NCBI RefSeq assembly: GCF_034120055.1
Contig: NZ_CP139368.1
Coordinates: 124,001 to 188,000 of the forward strand
DNA length: 64,000 nt
Direction: 5' to 3'
Source of the DNA: Microbacterium rhizosphaerae
GTDB lineage: Bacteria > Actinomycetota > Actinomycetes > Actinomycetales > Microbacteriaceae
The notes beneath the pieces are model-generated. The model searched no databases, had not been told where the DNA came from, and saw nothing but the letters and a program-made list of their open reading frames with translations. Numbering within the stretch: the stretch's first letter is position 1; each line of letters starts with the position of its first letter. Positions 1 to 9,183 of the stretch are shown in pieces. A program made the translations under genes and the position numbers.

Positions 1-411
1 AGTCCCATCCACCTGCCGCATGCGGCGGCGGAGTGTCCCAAGTGCTTCACCGAGCTGCAGGCCGACCGCAACTGGTGGCTCGCACGGCCCGCCGGCGCGC
101 GCCTGGTCGGGCTCGTCGTGTCCCGCGACGACATGCCCTCGGTGGTCGAGCAGCGCAACGACCTGACCCGCTTCGGCGTTCCCATCGACGGTTTCCGCCA
201 CCCGGCGCCGGAGACCCTCGAATCGTGGGAGGAGCGCCTCGGGCGGCTCTTCGGCACGCTTCGCCCCGGCGATGTGGTCGTCGTCGCGAGCGTGCACGCC
301 CTCGGCCGAGACACCGACGAGGAGACCCGCACGTTCAAGGCGCTGCGCGCGCAGGGCATCGTCGTGAAAGTGCTCGACCACGGCGAGCGCCACCTGCACG
401 ACGTCGGCTGA
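1..411 (+). CDS. Partial protein with degenerate serine-recombinase (resolvase) N-terminal-like fold
   Basis: The frame is open from the first base and stops with TGA at 409-411, so the true start lies upstream of the window. The visible part begins with a Cys-x2-Cys pair (ECPKC, bases 31-45). It then follows the order of a resolvase catalytic domain: VVSRDD (usual place of the catalytic serine), an EQRNDL helix, a GDVVVV strand, then HALGR where resolvases have DRLGR, and a final RAQGIVVKVL strand. Two positions of the DRLGR motif are changed, so recombinase activity is doubtful. There is no DNA-binding HTH tail. A regulatory or structural remnant of the resolvase fold is the best reading. 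Homology is judged by eye. Confidence 0.55.
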   Translation, partial: SPIHLPHAAAECPKCFTELQADRNWWLARPAGARLVGLVVSRDDMPSVVEQRNDLTRFGVPIDGFRHPAPETLESWEERLGRLFGTLRPGDVVVVASVHALGRDTDEETRTFKALRAQGIVVKVLDHGERHLHDVG

Positions 412-420
412 GCTCGCCCC

Positions 421-1002
421 TCAGGCCCGCCAGCATCCTTCGATGTGGTCGTCGACCATGCCCGAGGACTGCATGAGCGCATAGAGCGTCGTCGGCCCCA
501 CGAAGCGGAAGCCCAGCGTGCGGAGCGCCGTGCTCGCCGCCTCCGACCCGGGAGTGCTCGCGGGAAGATCGGCGAAGGATGCGGGTCGGCGCGCCGTGGA
601 CGGCGGCGCGAACGACCACAGCAGCGCATCGAGCTCGCCCTCGGCCATGGCGGAGACGATCCTCGCGTTGGAGATCGCGGCCTCGATCTTGGCGCGATTG
701 CGGACGATGCCGGCATCCCCCATCAGCCGCTCGATGTCGGAATCGTCGAATGCGGCGACGATCTCGGGCTCGAAGCCTGCGAAGGCCGTCCGGAACGCCG
801 GGCGCTTGCGCAGGATCGTGATCCAGCTGAGACCGGCCTGGAACCCCTCGAGGGTCAGCTTCTCGTAGAGCGGCCGGTCGCCGTGGAGCGGCCGGCCCCA
901 CTCCTCGTCGTGGTAGCGCAGGTACTCCGGGTCGCTGCCGGCCCACGCGCAGCGCGCGCGCCCGTCGGGTCCGATGACGAGATCACGGGGAAGGTCGGTC
1001 AC
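421..1002 (-). CDS. tag: DNA-3-methyladenine glycosylase I
   Basis: This 193-residue base-excision repair enzyme removes 3-methyladenine from alkylated DNA in the cytoplasm. Its length matches the Tag family. The zinc site is intact: Cys18 and His31 (in HDEEWG) near the N-terminus, and His186 and Cys190 (in VDDHIEGCW) at the C-terminus. Spacings of 13 and 4 residues equal those of the Escherichia coli enzyme. The GLSWITIL and FVGPTT segments are also typical. The start is GTG at 1002, and a TAGCGT box ends exactly six bases before it, which suggests a leaderless message. It converges with the preceding partial gene, leaving only nine bases between stops. Confidence 0.95.
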   Translation of the reverse strand: MTDLPRDLVIGPDGRARCAWAGSDPEYLRYHDEEWGRPLHGDRPLYEKLTLEGFQAGLSWITILRKRPAFRTAFAGFEPEIVAAFDDSDIERLMGDAGIVRNRAKIEAAISNARIVSAMAEGELDALLWSFAPPSTARRPASFADLPASTPGSEAASTALRTLGFRFVGPTTLYALMQSSGMVDDHIEGCWRA

Positions 1003-1008
1003 GGCACC

Positions 1009-1014
1009 ACGCTA
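1009..1014 (-). promoter_or_regulatory. -10 box of tag, leaderless arrangement
   Basis: On the minus strand TAGCGT is followed by six bases and then the GTG start of tag. This leaves no room for a ribosome binding site, so the transcript probably begins at or next to the start codon. Confidence 0.5.
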
Positions 1015-1078
1015 TCCGTCAGCCCCGACGTTCCTCCACGGTCATGAGAAATGATTGAAAGTGATTGGAACATGCGTC

Positions 1079-1107
1079 TTGCGCGCAGGAAATGCTCGAT
1101 GTACAGT
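1079..1107 (+). promoter_or_regulatory. Candidate promoter of the sugar/threonine operon
   Basis: TTGCGC (1079-1084) and TACAGT (1102-1107) are separated by 17 bases. This is a reasonable sigma-70-type promoter in a locally AT-richer stretch upstream of the solute-binding protein gene. The palindrome at 1116-1131 would overlap the transcription start. Confidence 0.5.
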
Positions 1108-1115
1108 CGACGCTA

Positions 1116-1131
1116 AACGATTAACATCGTT
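1116..1131. promoter_or_regulatory. Probable LacI-family operator
   Basis: AACGAT-TAAC-ATCGTT is a perfect dyad with six-base arms. It lies 8 bases after the candidate -10 box and 47 bases before the first start codon of an operon that encodes a LacI-type repressor (4328-5383). Position and symmetry suggest autoregulation. The four-base centre is atypical, because many LacI operators have a central CG. Confidence 0.55.
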
Positions 1132-1178
1132 CACGCCGTGTGCGGTCCCTATCTCGTCCGAAGGAGTACCTGATACCC

Positions 1179-2468
1179 ATGCGCCACATGTCCCCCCGAG
1201 CCCGCGGCCTCGCCGCCGCCTCGACCGCGGCTGCCGCCGCGCTCGCCCTCACCGCCTGTGCGGGCGGAAGCGCCGGTGGCAGCGCCGGCGGCGGCTCGTC
1301 CGAGAACGTCACGCTCTCCTACGCCATCTGGGACCAGAACCAGCAGCCGGCGATGCAGAAGATCGCCGACGCGTTCCACAAGGAGCACCCGAACGTCACC
1401 GTCAAGATCCAGCTCACGCCGAACAAGGAGTACTGGACCAAGCTGCAGACGGCCGTCTCCGGCGGCTCCGGCCCCGACGTGTTCTGGATGAACGGCCCGC
1501 ACATCCAGCTCTACGCATCCAACGGCGTGCTCGCCCCGCTCGACGACCAGAAGGTCCCCACGGCGGACTACCCGAAGAGCCTCGTCGAGCTGTACACCTA
1601 CGACGGCAAGCTGTACGGCGCTCCCAAGGACTTCGACACGATCGGCGTCTGGTACAACAAGGCGCTGTTCGACGCCGCCGGCGTCGCCTACCCGAAGGCC
1701 GGCTGGACCTGGCAGGACATGGCCGACACCGCCGCGAAGCTCACCGACAAAGCCAAGGGCGTGTACGGCATCGCCGCCTCGCAGTACAGCCAGGAGAACT
1801 ACTACGACTCGATCCCGCAGGCCGGCGGCTACGTCATCAGCCCCGATCACAAGAAGACGGGGTACGGCTCGCCGGAGGCACTCAAGGGCATCGAGTACTG
1901 GGTCGACCTGATCAAGGCGGGCAGCTCCCCGACCGCTCAGCAGATGACCGACACCGCCCCCGAGGACATGTTCCTCTCCGGCAAGGTGGCGATGCTGCAG
2001 ACCGGGTCGTGGGCCGCCATCGGCTACGCGCAGAACGCCGACATCGCCGACAAGGTGAACGTGGCGCCGCTGCCCGCGGGCCCGGCCGGCAACCAGAGCG
2101 TCATCCACGGCCTGGCCAACGTCGCGAACGCCAAGAGCGCGCACGTCGCCGAGGCGAAGCAGTTCGCGGCCTTCGCCAGCGGCAAGCAGGCGTCCCAGAT
2201 CCAGGCCGACACCGGCACCGTCATCCCCGCGTACAACGGCACGCAGGATGCCTGGGTGAAGTCCATGCCGAAGTACGACCTGCACTACTACATCGACGCC
2301 GTGAAGGATGCGGTCCCCTACCCGGTCTCGAAGAACACCTCGGTGTGGACGCAGGACGAGACCGACATCCTCTCCCAGGTGTGGGCGGGCACGCTCGCGC
2401 CCGCGGCGGGCATGAAGCAGCTCGCCGACAAGATGCAGGCCGCTCTCGACGCCGAGCAGAAGAAGTGA
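1179..2468 (+). CDS. ABC sugar transporter, solute-binding lipoprotein
   Basis: This is the extracellular binding protein (429 residues) of a carbohydrate ABC importer of the MalE/UgpB type. The start at 1179 follows AAGGAG (1161-1166) and gives a classical lipoprotein signal peptide: Arg-rich n-region, Ala/Leu-rich core, and lipobox LTAC with the lipidated cysteine at residue 27. The mature part contains the family segments VSGGSGPDVFWMNG and YGAPKDFDTIGVWYN. An upstream in-frame ATG without a ribosome site is less likely. The gene is first in an operon with two permeases, a LacI regulator and catabolic genes, so its ligand is presumably the operon inducer or its precursor. The sugar cannot be named from sequence. 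Confidence 0.9.
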   Translation: MRHMSPRARGLAAASTAAAAALALTACAGGSAGGSAGGGSSENVTLSYAIWDQNQQPAMQKIADAFHKEHPNVTVKIQLTPNKEYWTKLQTAVSGGSGPDVFWMNGPHIQLYASNGVLAPLDDQKVPTADYPKSLVELYTYDGKLYGAPKDFDTIGVWYNKALFDAAGVAYPKAGWTWQDMADTAAKLTDKAKGVYGIAASQYSQENYYDSIPQAGGYVISPDHKKTGYGSPEALKGIEYWVDLIKAGSSPTAQQMTDTAPEDMFLSGKVAMLQTGSWAAIGYAQNADIADKVNVAPLPAGPAGNQSVIHGLANVANAKSAHVAEAKQFAAFASGKQASQIQADTGTVIPAYNGTQDAWVKSMPKYDLHYYIDAVKDAVPYPVSKNTSVWTQDETDILSQVWAGTLAPAAGMKQLADKMQAALDAEQKK

Positions 2469-2469
2469 C

Positions 2470-3444
2470 ATGACCGATCTGATCGCGCAGCGCTCCAGCG
2501 CGCCGATCTCCGAGCTGGACCGGGGGCGCGTCCACGTGCGCGTCCCCGGCTCCCGCCGGAGGGGCCGCGGGCCGCGACAGTCCCCCCTGTGGGCCGTCCT
2601 GTTCATCGGCCCCACGGCGATCGGCCTGCTGGTCTTCTACCTGTGGCCGACCATCCGCACCTTCACGATGTCGTTCACCGAGACGGGTCCGTTCGGCGGC
2701 TCCACCTTCGTGGGACTCGCGAACTACGTCCGGCTGTTCCAGGATCCCGAGCTCGTCGGCGCGCTCGTGAACACCGCGGAGTACACGATCATCGCGCTCG
2801 TCGGCATCCCGATCGCCATCGCGATCGCGGCCCTACTGAACACGACCGGGCTGAAGGGCCGAGGCGCGTACCGGACGCTCTACTTCATCCCGGTCGTGAC
2901 GATGCCCGCGGCGATCGCGCTCGTGTGGCGCATGATCTACAACGGCGACTACGGCATCCTCAACCAGTTCCTGCACCTGTTCGGCATCGAGGGGAAGTCG
3001 TGGCTGACCGATCCGGCGACCGCGCTCGTCGCGATCGCGATCGTCGGCATCTGGGCGGGCCTCGGCACCAACATCGTGATCTTCCTCGCCGGCCTGCAGG
3101 GCATCCCGGACACGATCCTCGAGGCGGCCGACCTCGACGGCGCCGGACCCGTGCGGAAGTTCTTCTCCATCACCATCCCGCTGCTGAGCCCGTCGATCTT
3201 CTTCGTCAGCGTCGTGAGCGTCATCGGCGCCCTGCAGGTGTTCGACCTCGTGTACATGATGCTCGGCAAGAGCAACCCGGCGATCCCCGACACCAGGACG
3301 ATCGTCTACCTGTTCTACGAAGCCGGCTTCATCGACAACCAGCGCGGCTACGCCGCGGCCATCGCGTTCCTGCTCCTGATCATCATCCTGGTGCTGACCG
3401 TCATCCAGTTCCGGCTGCAGAAGAAGTGGGTGCACTATGAGTGA
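2470..3444 (+). CDS. ABC sugar transporter permease, MalF/UgpA type
   Basis: This integral membrane subunit (324 residues) starts one base after the binding-protein stop. After an Arg-rich cytoplasmic N-terminus it has about six hydrophobic segments. The coupling-helix EAA motif is present as EAADLDGAGPVRKF with ITIPLLSP downstream, the loop that contacts the ATPase. It pairs with the next gene to form the heterodimeric channel. No ATP-binding subunit is encoded anywhere in the operon, so a shared ATPase from elsewhere on the chromosome (MsiK/UgpC type) must energise it. That is an inference. Confidence 0.92.
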   Translation: MTDLIAQRSSAPISELDRGRVHVRVPGSRRRGRGPRQSPLWAVLFIGPTAIGLLVFYLWPTIRTFTMSFTETGPFGGSTFVGLANYVRLFQDPELVGALVNTAEYTIIALVGIPIAIAIAALLNTTGLKGRGAYRTLYFIPVVTMPAAIALVWRMIYNGDYGILNQFLHLFGIEGKSWLTDPATALVAIAIVGIWAGLGTNIVIFLAGLQGIPDTILEAADLDGAGPVRKFFSITIPLLSPSIFFVSVVSVIGALQVFDLVYMMLGKSNPAIPDTRTIVYLFYEAGFIDNQRGYAAAIAFLLLIIILVLTVIQFRLQKKWVHYE

Positions 3445-4324
3445 ACTCAGCCTCGACACCCGCGCGGTGACGAGCGCCACCGCCGAGCGCAGCGTGCCCG
3501 TCGCGCGACGCACGCGCAGTCACTGGGTCGTCCACACGGTGCTCATCGCGGGTGCGGCGGTCATGATCTTCCCGTTCGTGTGGCAGACCCTCACCGCATT
3601 CAAGACCTTCACGCAGTCGGTCGCCGTGCCGCCCGTGATCATCCCCCAGCCGTGGGTGTGGACGAACTTCGCCGAGGTCTTCGCATCCATGCCGTTCGGG
3701 CAGATGTTCCTCAACTCGGTGCTCCTGACGATCGGCCGCACCGTCGGGCAGGTCGCACTGTGCACGATGGCCGGCTACGGCTTCGCCCGCATCCGATTCA
3801 GGGGTCGCAATCTCGTGTTCGTCCTGTTCCTGTCGGTGCTCATGGTGCCGTCGCAGCTGTACCTGCTGCCGCAGTACGAGATCATGCAGAACCTCGGCTG
3901 GCTGAACTCCCTGCAGGCGCTCATCGTGCCCGGCATCTTCAGCGCCTTCGGCACATTCCTCATGCGGCAGTTCTTCATGTCGATGCCGGTGGAGCTCGAG
4001 GAGGCGGCGCGCATCGACGGCGCCAACCCGTGGCAGACCTTCTGGCGGGTCATGCTGCCGCTTGCGAAGCCTGGCATCATCGCACTCGTGGTCTTCACCG
4101 TGCTGTGGTCGTGGAACGACCTGCTGTGGCCGCTCGTGGTGACCACCGATCCCGAGAAGATGCCGCTGTCGGTCGGGCTCTCGCAGCTGGTCGGCCTGCA
4201 CAGCACGAACTACCCGGTGCTGATGGCCGGAGCGCTGCTGGCCACGCTGCCGATGCTCGTGACCTTCATGTTCCTGCAGAAGCAGTTCATCCAGGGCATC
4301 GCGTTCTCCGGAAGCAAGGGCTGA
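3437..4324 (+). CDS. ABC sugar transporter permease, MalG/UgpE type
   Basis: This second channel subunit has 295 residues and overlaps the previous gene by eight bases, indicating translational coupling. Its membrane segments start near residue 35. The EAA loop reads EEAARIDGANPWQTFWRV followed by MLPLAKPG, which is the conserved ATPase-docking loop of MalG-like proteins. The length is typical (about 275-300). Together with the 2470-3444 protein it should form the pore for the ligand delivered by the upstream lipoprotein. Confidence 0.92.
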   Translation: MSELSLDTRAVTSATAERSVPVARRTRSHWVVHTVLIAGAAVMIFPFVWQTLTAFKTFTQSVAVPPVIIPQPWVWTNFAEVFASMPFGQMFLNSVLLTIGRTVGQVALCTMAGYGFARIRFRGRNLVFVLFLSVLMVPSQLYLLPQYEIMQNLGWLNSLQALIVPGIFSAFGTFLMRQFFMSMPVELEEAARIDGANPWQTFWRVMLPLAKPGIIALVVFTVLWSWNDLLWPLVVTTDPEKMPLSVGLSQLVGLHSTNYPVLMAGALLATLPMLVTFMFLQKQFIQGIAFSGSKG

Positions 4325-4327
4325 CGG

Positions 4328-5383
4328 ATGGCGAACCCCGAGCACGCATCGCCGGCGCCGGTCCACCGGCGGCCGACGCTGCGCAACGTCGCAGCCGAGG
4401 CGGGCGTGTCGACGGCGACCGTGTCGTACGTGTTCTCCGGCCGGCGGGCGAGCGGCGCCGGCATCGCGGAGGACACGGTACGGCGGGTCATGGAGGCGGC
4501 CGACCGCCTCAACTACCGTCCCAACACCGCGGCACGCGCCATCCGCACGGGACGCACGGGAACCGTGCACCTGTCGCTGCACATGCTGAGCGACCCGTGG
4601 TCGCTGGCCGTGGCGGATGCCGTGAACGCCGAGGCCAACCGGCACGGTCTGACGACGCTCATCCTGGCCGACGGCGATTGGAATGCCGCACTCGATCGGA
4701 TCGAGTGCGACGTGGCCTACCTCGACGGCGCGCGCGGCGGAGATCAGACGCGTGACAAGCTGCGCGCCCTCGCCGATCGCGGGCAGCACCTCGTAGTGTT
4801 CTCGGAGACGCTCGAGCCGGACGGGTTCGACGTCATCCGCTCGGACGCGATCCCGGGGTGCGACATGGCCATGGCGCACCTCCTCGAGAACCACACGGTG
4901 ATCGCATGCCTCGCCGCCGAAGGCGCCGTCGCGGGCGCCGCCCGTGGCGTCACGCGGTACACGCCGTACGTCCGCGCGTTGGAGGAGCACGGCATCCCGC
5001 TCGATCCGAGCCTGACGGCGACCTACCGCGAGTCGAGCGCCAGCGCGTTCGCGTCGTCGCTCGACCTGCTCTCCCGACCGGTGCGCCCGACGGCGATCTA
5101 CGCCACGACGGACTTCGCCGGCATCGCCGCCATCAACGCGGCGCACCGGCTCGGCCTGCGCGTGCCGCACGACGTCGCGGTGGTCGGCGTCGGCAACACA
5201 CCGGACGCTCACCTCATCGCCCCGACCCTGACCACGGTCGGCCCGACGGACTTCTACCGCCGCCAGGCCCGGATCATCGTCCGCCGCGCACTCGGCGAGG
5301 ACACCGAGCCTCCGCGCGTGCACGAGTTCGAGTGGTCGCTCTTCCCGGGCGGCTCGACCGACCTGTCCGCGCCCCAGCGCTGA
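4328..5383 (+). CDS. LacI-family transcriptional regulator
   Basis: This 351-residue protein has an N-terminal helix-turn-helix at about residues 17-40 (PTLRNVAAEAGVSTATVSY). The hinge helix region RPNTAARAIRTGRTG follows, then a periplasmic-binding-protein-like effector domain. It sits inside the operon, three bases after the second permease, so it is co-transcribed with the genes it probably controls. The dyad at 1116-1131 is the obvious target. Effectors of such repressors are usually the imported sugar or a derivative. The C-terminal half contains the standard ATTDFAGIAAINAA and VGNTPDAHLIAPTLTTV elements, so the ligand domain looks complete. Confidence 0.93.
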   Translation: MANPEHASPAPVHRRPTLRNVAAEAGVSTATVSYVFSGRRASGAGIAEDTVRRVMEAADRLNYRPNTAARAIRTGRTGTVHLSLHMLSDPWSLAVADAVNAEANRHGLTTLILADGDWNAALDRIECDVAYLDGARGGDQTRDKLRALADRGQHLVVFSETLEPDGFDVIRSDAIPGCDMAMAHLLENHTVIACLAAEGAVAGAARGVTRYTPYVRALEEHGIPLDPSLTATYRESSASAFASSLDLLSRPVRPTAIYATTDFAGIAAINAAHRLGLRVPHDVAVVGVGNTPDAHLIAPTLTTVGPTDFYRRQARIIVRRALGEDTEPPRVHEFEWSLFPGGSTDLSAPQR

Positions 5384-5444
5384 CGCATCCTCTTTCCGCG
5401 CCGGCGCGCGGTCTTCCTCTTTCCTCTCCTAAGGAGCACTCTGC

Positions 5445-6656
5445 ATGGACCTCTCCATCGGCATCGTCGGCTTCGGCGCCCGCAGCGGCAGCATGCGCGC
5501 CGAGGCGCACCGCCCCGGTCTCGGCTCGCGCATCACGGCGATCTGCGACCCCGCCGAAGCCGCCCGCGCCGCCGCTCGGGCCGAGTTCCCGGACGCGCTC
5601 GTCACCGAGTCGCTCGACGAGCTGCTCGCGAGCGGCATCGATGCCGTCCTCGTCCTGACCCCCGACGACTCCCACGCGGCTGTCGCCATCCGGGCCCTCG
5701 AGGCAGGCATCGCGGTCTTCTGCGAGAAGCCGATGGCGATCGAGCTGGATGATGCGGACGAGATGCTCCGCACCGCGATGCGCACCGGCACGCGTCTCTA
5801 TATCGGCCACAACATGCGGCACATGCCGGTCGTGACGCTCATGCGCGAGCTCATCGCCGAGGGGCGCATCGGGCAGGTGAAAGCGATCTGGTGCCGGCAC
5901 TTCGTGGGCCACGGGGGCGACTACTACTTCAAGGACTGGCACGCCGACCGTCGCCGCACCACGGGCCTTCTGCTGCAGAAGGGCGCCCACGATCTGGACG
6001 TGATCCACTGGCTGGCGGGAGCGTACGCTGATCGGGTGGCGGCGATGGGGTCCCTCAGCGTGTACGGAGACATCTCCGACCGCCGCGATCGTTCCGGCGA
6101 GCGGATGCCCGACTGGTTCAGCCTGGACAACTGGCCGCCCACCTCGCTCAGCGGCCTGCATCCCGTCGTCGACGTCGAGGACGTGTCGATGGTGAACCTG
6201 CATCTGTCGAACGGCGTGCTCGCCTCGTACCAGCAGTGCCACTTCACCCCGGACTACTGGCGCAACTACACGGTCATCGGCACCGAGGGACGCATCGAGA
6301 ATCTCGACGACGCCCCCGGCGGCATCGTCGCGCTCTGGAACCAGCGCCACCGCGGAGCCGCGGCCCCGGACGAGACCTTCGTCGTCCCCGAGGTCGCCGA
6401 CGCCGGACACGGAGGCGCCGACGCCCTGCTCATGGCAGAATTCCTGCGGTTCGTCCGCGACGGAGGGCTCACCGAGACCTCCCCCATCGCTGCGCGCGAG
6501 GCCGTGGCCGCCGGCATCCTGGCGACCGCGTCCCTGCGTGGCGACGGTTCGGCCATCGCCGTCCCGTCGCTCGACCCTGACCTCGTCTCGTACTTCGAGC
6601 GCGGTCAGATTCCATCCCACGGCGCATATTCCCACAAGGAGACACCGATCAGATGA
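5445..6656 (+). CDS. Gfo/Idh/MocA-family NAD(P)-dependent oxidoreductase
   Basis: This is a cytoplasmic sugar or cyclitol dehydrogenase of 403 residues. It has an N-terminal Rossmann domain ([12 protein letters not shown]) and the family motif EKP at residues 94-96 ([10 protein letters not shown]), whose lysine takes part in catalysis. The C-terminal alpha/beta domain contains [11 protein letters not shown], where His and Asp normally complete the active site. A strong TAAGGAG ribosome site lies 8 bases before the start. Its stop overlaps the tdh start (ATGA). In its operon it probably oxidises the imported sugar or its acid. The exact substrate is unknown. Confidence 0.9.
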   Translation: MDLSIGIVGFGARSGSMRAEAHRPGLGSRITAICDPAEAARAAARAEFPDALVTESLDELLASGIDAVLVLTPDDSHAAVAIRALEAGIAVFCEKPMAIELDDADEMLRTAMRTGTRLYIGHNMRHMPVVTLMRELIAEGRIGQVKAIWCRHFVGHGGDYYFKDWHADRRRTTGLLLQKGAHDLDVIHWLAGAYADRVAAMGSLSVYGDISDRRDRSGERMPDWFSLDNWPPTSLSGLHPVVDVEDVSMVNLHLSNGVLASYQQCHFTPDYWRNYTVIGTEGRIENLDDAPGGIVALWNQRHRGAAAPDETFVVPEVADAGHGGADALLMAEFLRFVRDGGLTETSPIAAREAVAAGILATASLRGDGSAIAVPSLDPDLVSYFERGQIPSHGAYSHKETPIR

Positions 6657-7696
6657 AAGCACTGCTCAAGCCCGCCCCCGGCCCCGGATTCGAATGGGTC
6701 GAACGCCCCGAACCGCAGATCGGCCCCGCCGACGTGAAGATCCGGGTGCTCCGCACCGGAATCTGCGGCACAGACCTCCACATCCTCGGATGGGACGACT
6801 GGGCGGCCTCGACCATCCGCACTCCCCTGATCCCGGGGCACGAGTTCAGCGGCGAGGTCGTCGAGGTGGGCGAGCTGGTGCACGACATCTCGGTCGGCGA
6901 CCTGGTCTCCGGCGAGGGTCACATCGTGTGCGGCATGTGCCGCAACTGCCGCGCCGGGCGCCGGCAGATGTGCATCCGCACGCAAGGCATCGGCCTGCAC
7001 CGTGACGGTGCCTTCGCGGAGTACATCGTGATTCCGGGCGCGAACGTGTGGGTCCACCACACCGCCATCGACCACGACGTCGCCGCGATCTTCGACCCGC
7101 TCGGCAATGCGGTGCACACGGCGCTGGCGTTCTCGGTCGTCGGCGAGGACGTGCTGGTCACGGGATGCGGCCCCATCGGCCTCATGGCGATCGCCGTCGC
7201 CCGGCACGCCGGGGCGCGTTTCATCGTGGCCACCGACATCAGCCGGACACGCCTCGACCTCGCGAAAGGCATGGGGGCGGATGCCGTGGTCGATGTGTCG
7301 CGCGACTCGATCGGCGACGTCCAGCACGCGCTGAAGATGCGCGAGGGCTTCGACATCGGCCTCGAGATGAGCGGGGCGCCCTCGGCGCTCTCGTCGATGA
7401 TCGACAACATGACCCACGGCGGCCGCATCGCGATGCTCGGCCTTCCGAGCGAGCCCTTCCCGATCGACTGGGGCAAGGTCGTCACCCACATGCTGACCCT
7501 CAAGGGCATCTACGGTCGCGAGATGTTCGAGACGTGGAACTCCATGAGCGCCATGATGCAGACCAGTCAGACGCTCCGCGAGCGGGTCGCCTCGACCATC
7601 TCCGACCGCTACCCCGCCCACGAGTGGGAGCAGGCGTTCGCGGCGGCCAAATCCGGCGGTGTGGGCAAGGTCATCCTCGACTGGACCCAGGTCTGA
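6653..7696 (+). CDS. tdh: L-threonine 3-dehydrogenase
   Basis: This zinc-dependent medium-chain dehydrogenase (347 residues) oxidises L-threonine to 2-amino-3-ketobutyrate with NAD. Catalytic zinc ligands are visible as Cys38 (GICGTDLH) and His63-Glu64 (PGHEFSG). The structural zinc loop has four cysteines at 93, 96, 99 and 107. Segments that mark Tdh among its relatives are present: [29 protein letters not shown] and [11 protein letters not shown]. It overlaps the upstream oxidoreductase by four bases and is followed by kbl. The pair therefore makes a complete threonine-to-glycine plus acetyl-CoA pathway. Its fusion to a sugar-uptake operon is unusual. Confidence 0.95.
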   Translation: MKALLKPAPGPGFEWVERPEPQIGPADVKIRVLRTGICGTDLHILGWDDWAASTIRTPLIPGHEFSGEVVEVGELVHDISVGDLVSGEGHIVCGMCRNCRAGRRQMCIRTQGIGLHRDGAFAEYIVIPGANVWVHHTAIDHDVAAIFDPLGNAVHTALAFSVVGEDVLVTGCGPIGLMAIAVARHAGARFIVATDISRTRLDLAKGMGADAVVDVSRDSIGDVQHALKMREGFDIGLEMSGAPSALSSMIDNMTHGGRIAMLGLPSEPFPIDWGKVVTHMLTLKGIYGREMFETWNSMSAMMQTSQTLRERVASTISDRYPAHEWEQAFAAAKSGGVGKVILDWTQV

Positions 7697-7712
7697 AGGG
7701 AAGGGTGTGAGC

Positions 7713-8891
7713 ATGTACGGAGACGTGCGCGCGGAGCTGCGCGGAGAGCTCGACGACATCGAGCAGGCGGGTCTGACGAAGCGGGAGCGCGGCATCCGCG
7801 GCCCGCAGAACACGGTGGTGGATGTCGCGGACCACGACGTCCTCAACTTCTGCGCCAACAACTACCTCGGTCTCGCCGATGACCCGCGGATCGTCGAGGC
7901 CGCCCACCGCGGCCTCGACGAGTGGGGGTACGGCATGGCCAGCGTGCGGTTCATCTGCGGCACGCAGGACCAGCACCTCGAGCTCGAGCAGCGCCTCTCC
8001 GCCTTCCTCGGCTACGACGACGCCATCCTGTTCTCGTCGTGCTTCGACGCGAACGGCGGTGTCTTCGAGGTGCTCTTCGGAGCCGAGGACGCGATCATCT
8101 CGGACGAGCTGAATCACGCCTCGATCATCGACGGCATCCGCCTCGCGAAGGCGCAGCGCTACCGCTACAAGAACCGCGACATGGCCGACCTCGAGGCGAA
8201 GCTGAAGGAGGCGTCGGATGCTCGTCGCCGTGTGATCGTCACCGACGGCGTCTTCTCGATGGACGGCTACTTCGCACCGCTCGAGGAGATCTGCGACCTG
8301 GCGGACAAGTACGACGCGCTGGTGTTCGTCGACGACTCCCACGCCGTGGGCTTCGTCGGCGAGGGCGGCCGGGGAACCCCGGAGCGCGCCGGCGTCCAGG
8401 GACGGGTCGACATCACGACCGGCACCTTCGGCAAGGCGCTCGGCGGCGCGTCCGGGGGGTACGTCGCCGCGCATCAGGAGATCGTCGACCTCCTGCGCCA
8501 GTGCGCACGGCCGTACCTGTTCTCCAACTCGCTGGCGCCGTCGATCGTCGCCGGGACGCTGCAGGCGCTCGAGCTGCTCGCCTCCTCCGGCGAGCTGCGG
8601 GAGCGCCTGGCCCGCAACGCGGCCCAGTTCCGCGAGGGCATGGATGCCGCGGGCTTCGACCTGCTCCCTGGCGAGCACCCCATCGTGCCGGTGATGTTCG
8701 GGGATGCCGTGCTCACCGGCCGCATCGCGGACGAGCTGCAGCGCCGCGGCGTCTATGTGACGCCGTTCTCGTACCCGGTCGTGCCGAAGGGGCAGGCACG
8801 CATCCGCGTGCAGCTGTCGGCCGCACACACCGAGGAGCAGATCCACCGCTGCGTGGCGGCCTTCGTCGCCGCCCGCGACGCCGTCTCCTGA
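7713..8891 (+). CDS. kbl: Glycine C-acetyltransferase (2-amino-3-ketobutyrate CoA ligase)
   Basis: This PLP enzyme of 392 residues uses CoA to cleave the Tdh product into glycine and acetyl-CoA. PLP-anchoring Lys241 lies in [13 protein letters not shown], and the cofactor-binding DDSHAVG motif is at 207-213. ATG 7713 follows an AAGGG ribosome site with seven-base spacing. The GTG six bases upstream is in frame but sits closer to that site. The enzyme acts directly on the unstable Tdh product, so adjacency makes functional sense. It is the last gene of the operon, followed by the repeat array at 8917 and the terminator hairpin at 9184. Confidence 0.95.
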   Translation: MYGDVRAELRGELDDIEQAGLTKRERGIRGPQNTVVDVADHDVLNFCANNYLGLADDPRIVEAAHRGLDEWGYGMASVRFICGTQDQHLELEQRLSAFLGYDDAILFSSCFDANGGVFEVLFGAEDAIISDELNHASIIDGIRLAKAQRYRYKNRDMADLEAKLKEASDARRRVIVTDGVFSMDGYFAPLEEICDLADKYDALVFVDDSHAVGFVGEGGRGTPERAGVQGRVDITTGTFGKALGGASGGYVAAHQEIVDLLRQCARPYLFSNSLAPSIVAGTLQALELLASSGELRERLARNAAQFREGMDAAGFDLLPGEHPIVPVMFGDAVLTGRIADELQRRGVYVTPFSYPVVPKGQARIRVQLSAAHTEEQIHRCVAAFVAARDAVS

Positions 8892-8916
8892 CCCAACGCG
8901 ACCTCTGACGCTCGAC

Positions 8917-9141
8917 TGTCACGTTCCTTCGCTCCAGCCCGGGAATGTGACAGGCGAACGCGACCCCCTGACGCTCGACTGTCACGTTCCTTGGCTTCAG
9001 CCCGGGAATGTGACAGGCGAACGCGACCCCCTGACGCTCGACTGTCACGTTCCTTCGCTCCAGCCCGGGAATGTGACAGGCGAACCCGACCTCCTGACGC
9101 TCGACTGTCGCGTTCCTTGGCTCCAGCCCGGGAATGTGACA
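8917..9141. repeat. Dyad array A: four TGTCAC-N24-GTGACA units, 63-bp period
   Basis: Left arms start at 8917, 8980, 9043 and 9106 (the last is TGTCGC). Right arms start at 8947, 9010, 9073 and 9136. Every unit spans 36 bases and the period is exactly 63. The arms extend to about 12 bases (CTGTCACGTTCC against GGAATGTGACAG, one mismatch), so each unit could form a hairpin. The array fills the gap between kbl and the convergent ABC exporter genes. The 8892-9247 interval holds this array and the terminator and nothing else that I can see. Confidence 0.9.
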
Positions 9142-9183
9142 GGCGAACGCGATCCCTGAGGCTCCGGCCGGACAGACGACGAA

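Noticed and set aside
8947..9159. Open frames with exact 21-residue repeats through dyad arrays A and B, on both strands
   Set aside because: The 63-bp period is a multiple of three, so repeats stay in frame without coding. Arrays with 62- and 19-bp periods show the same dyads without open frames, and no start signals were seen.
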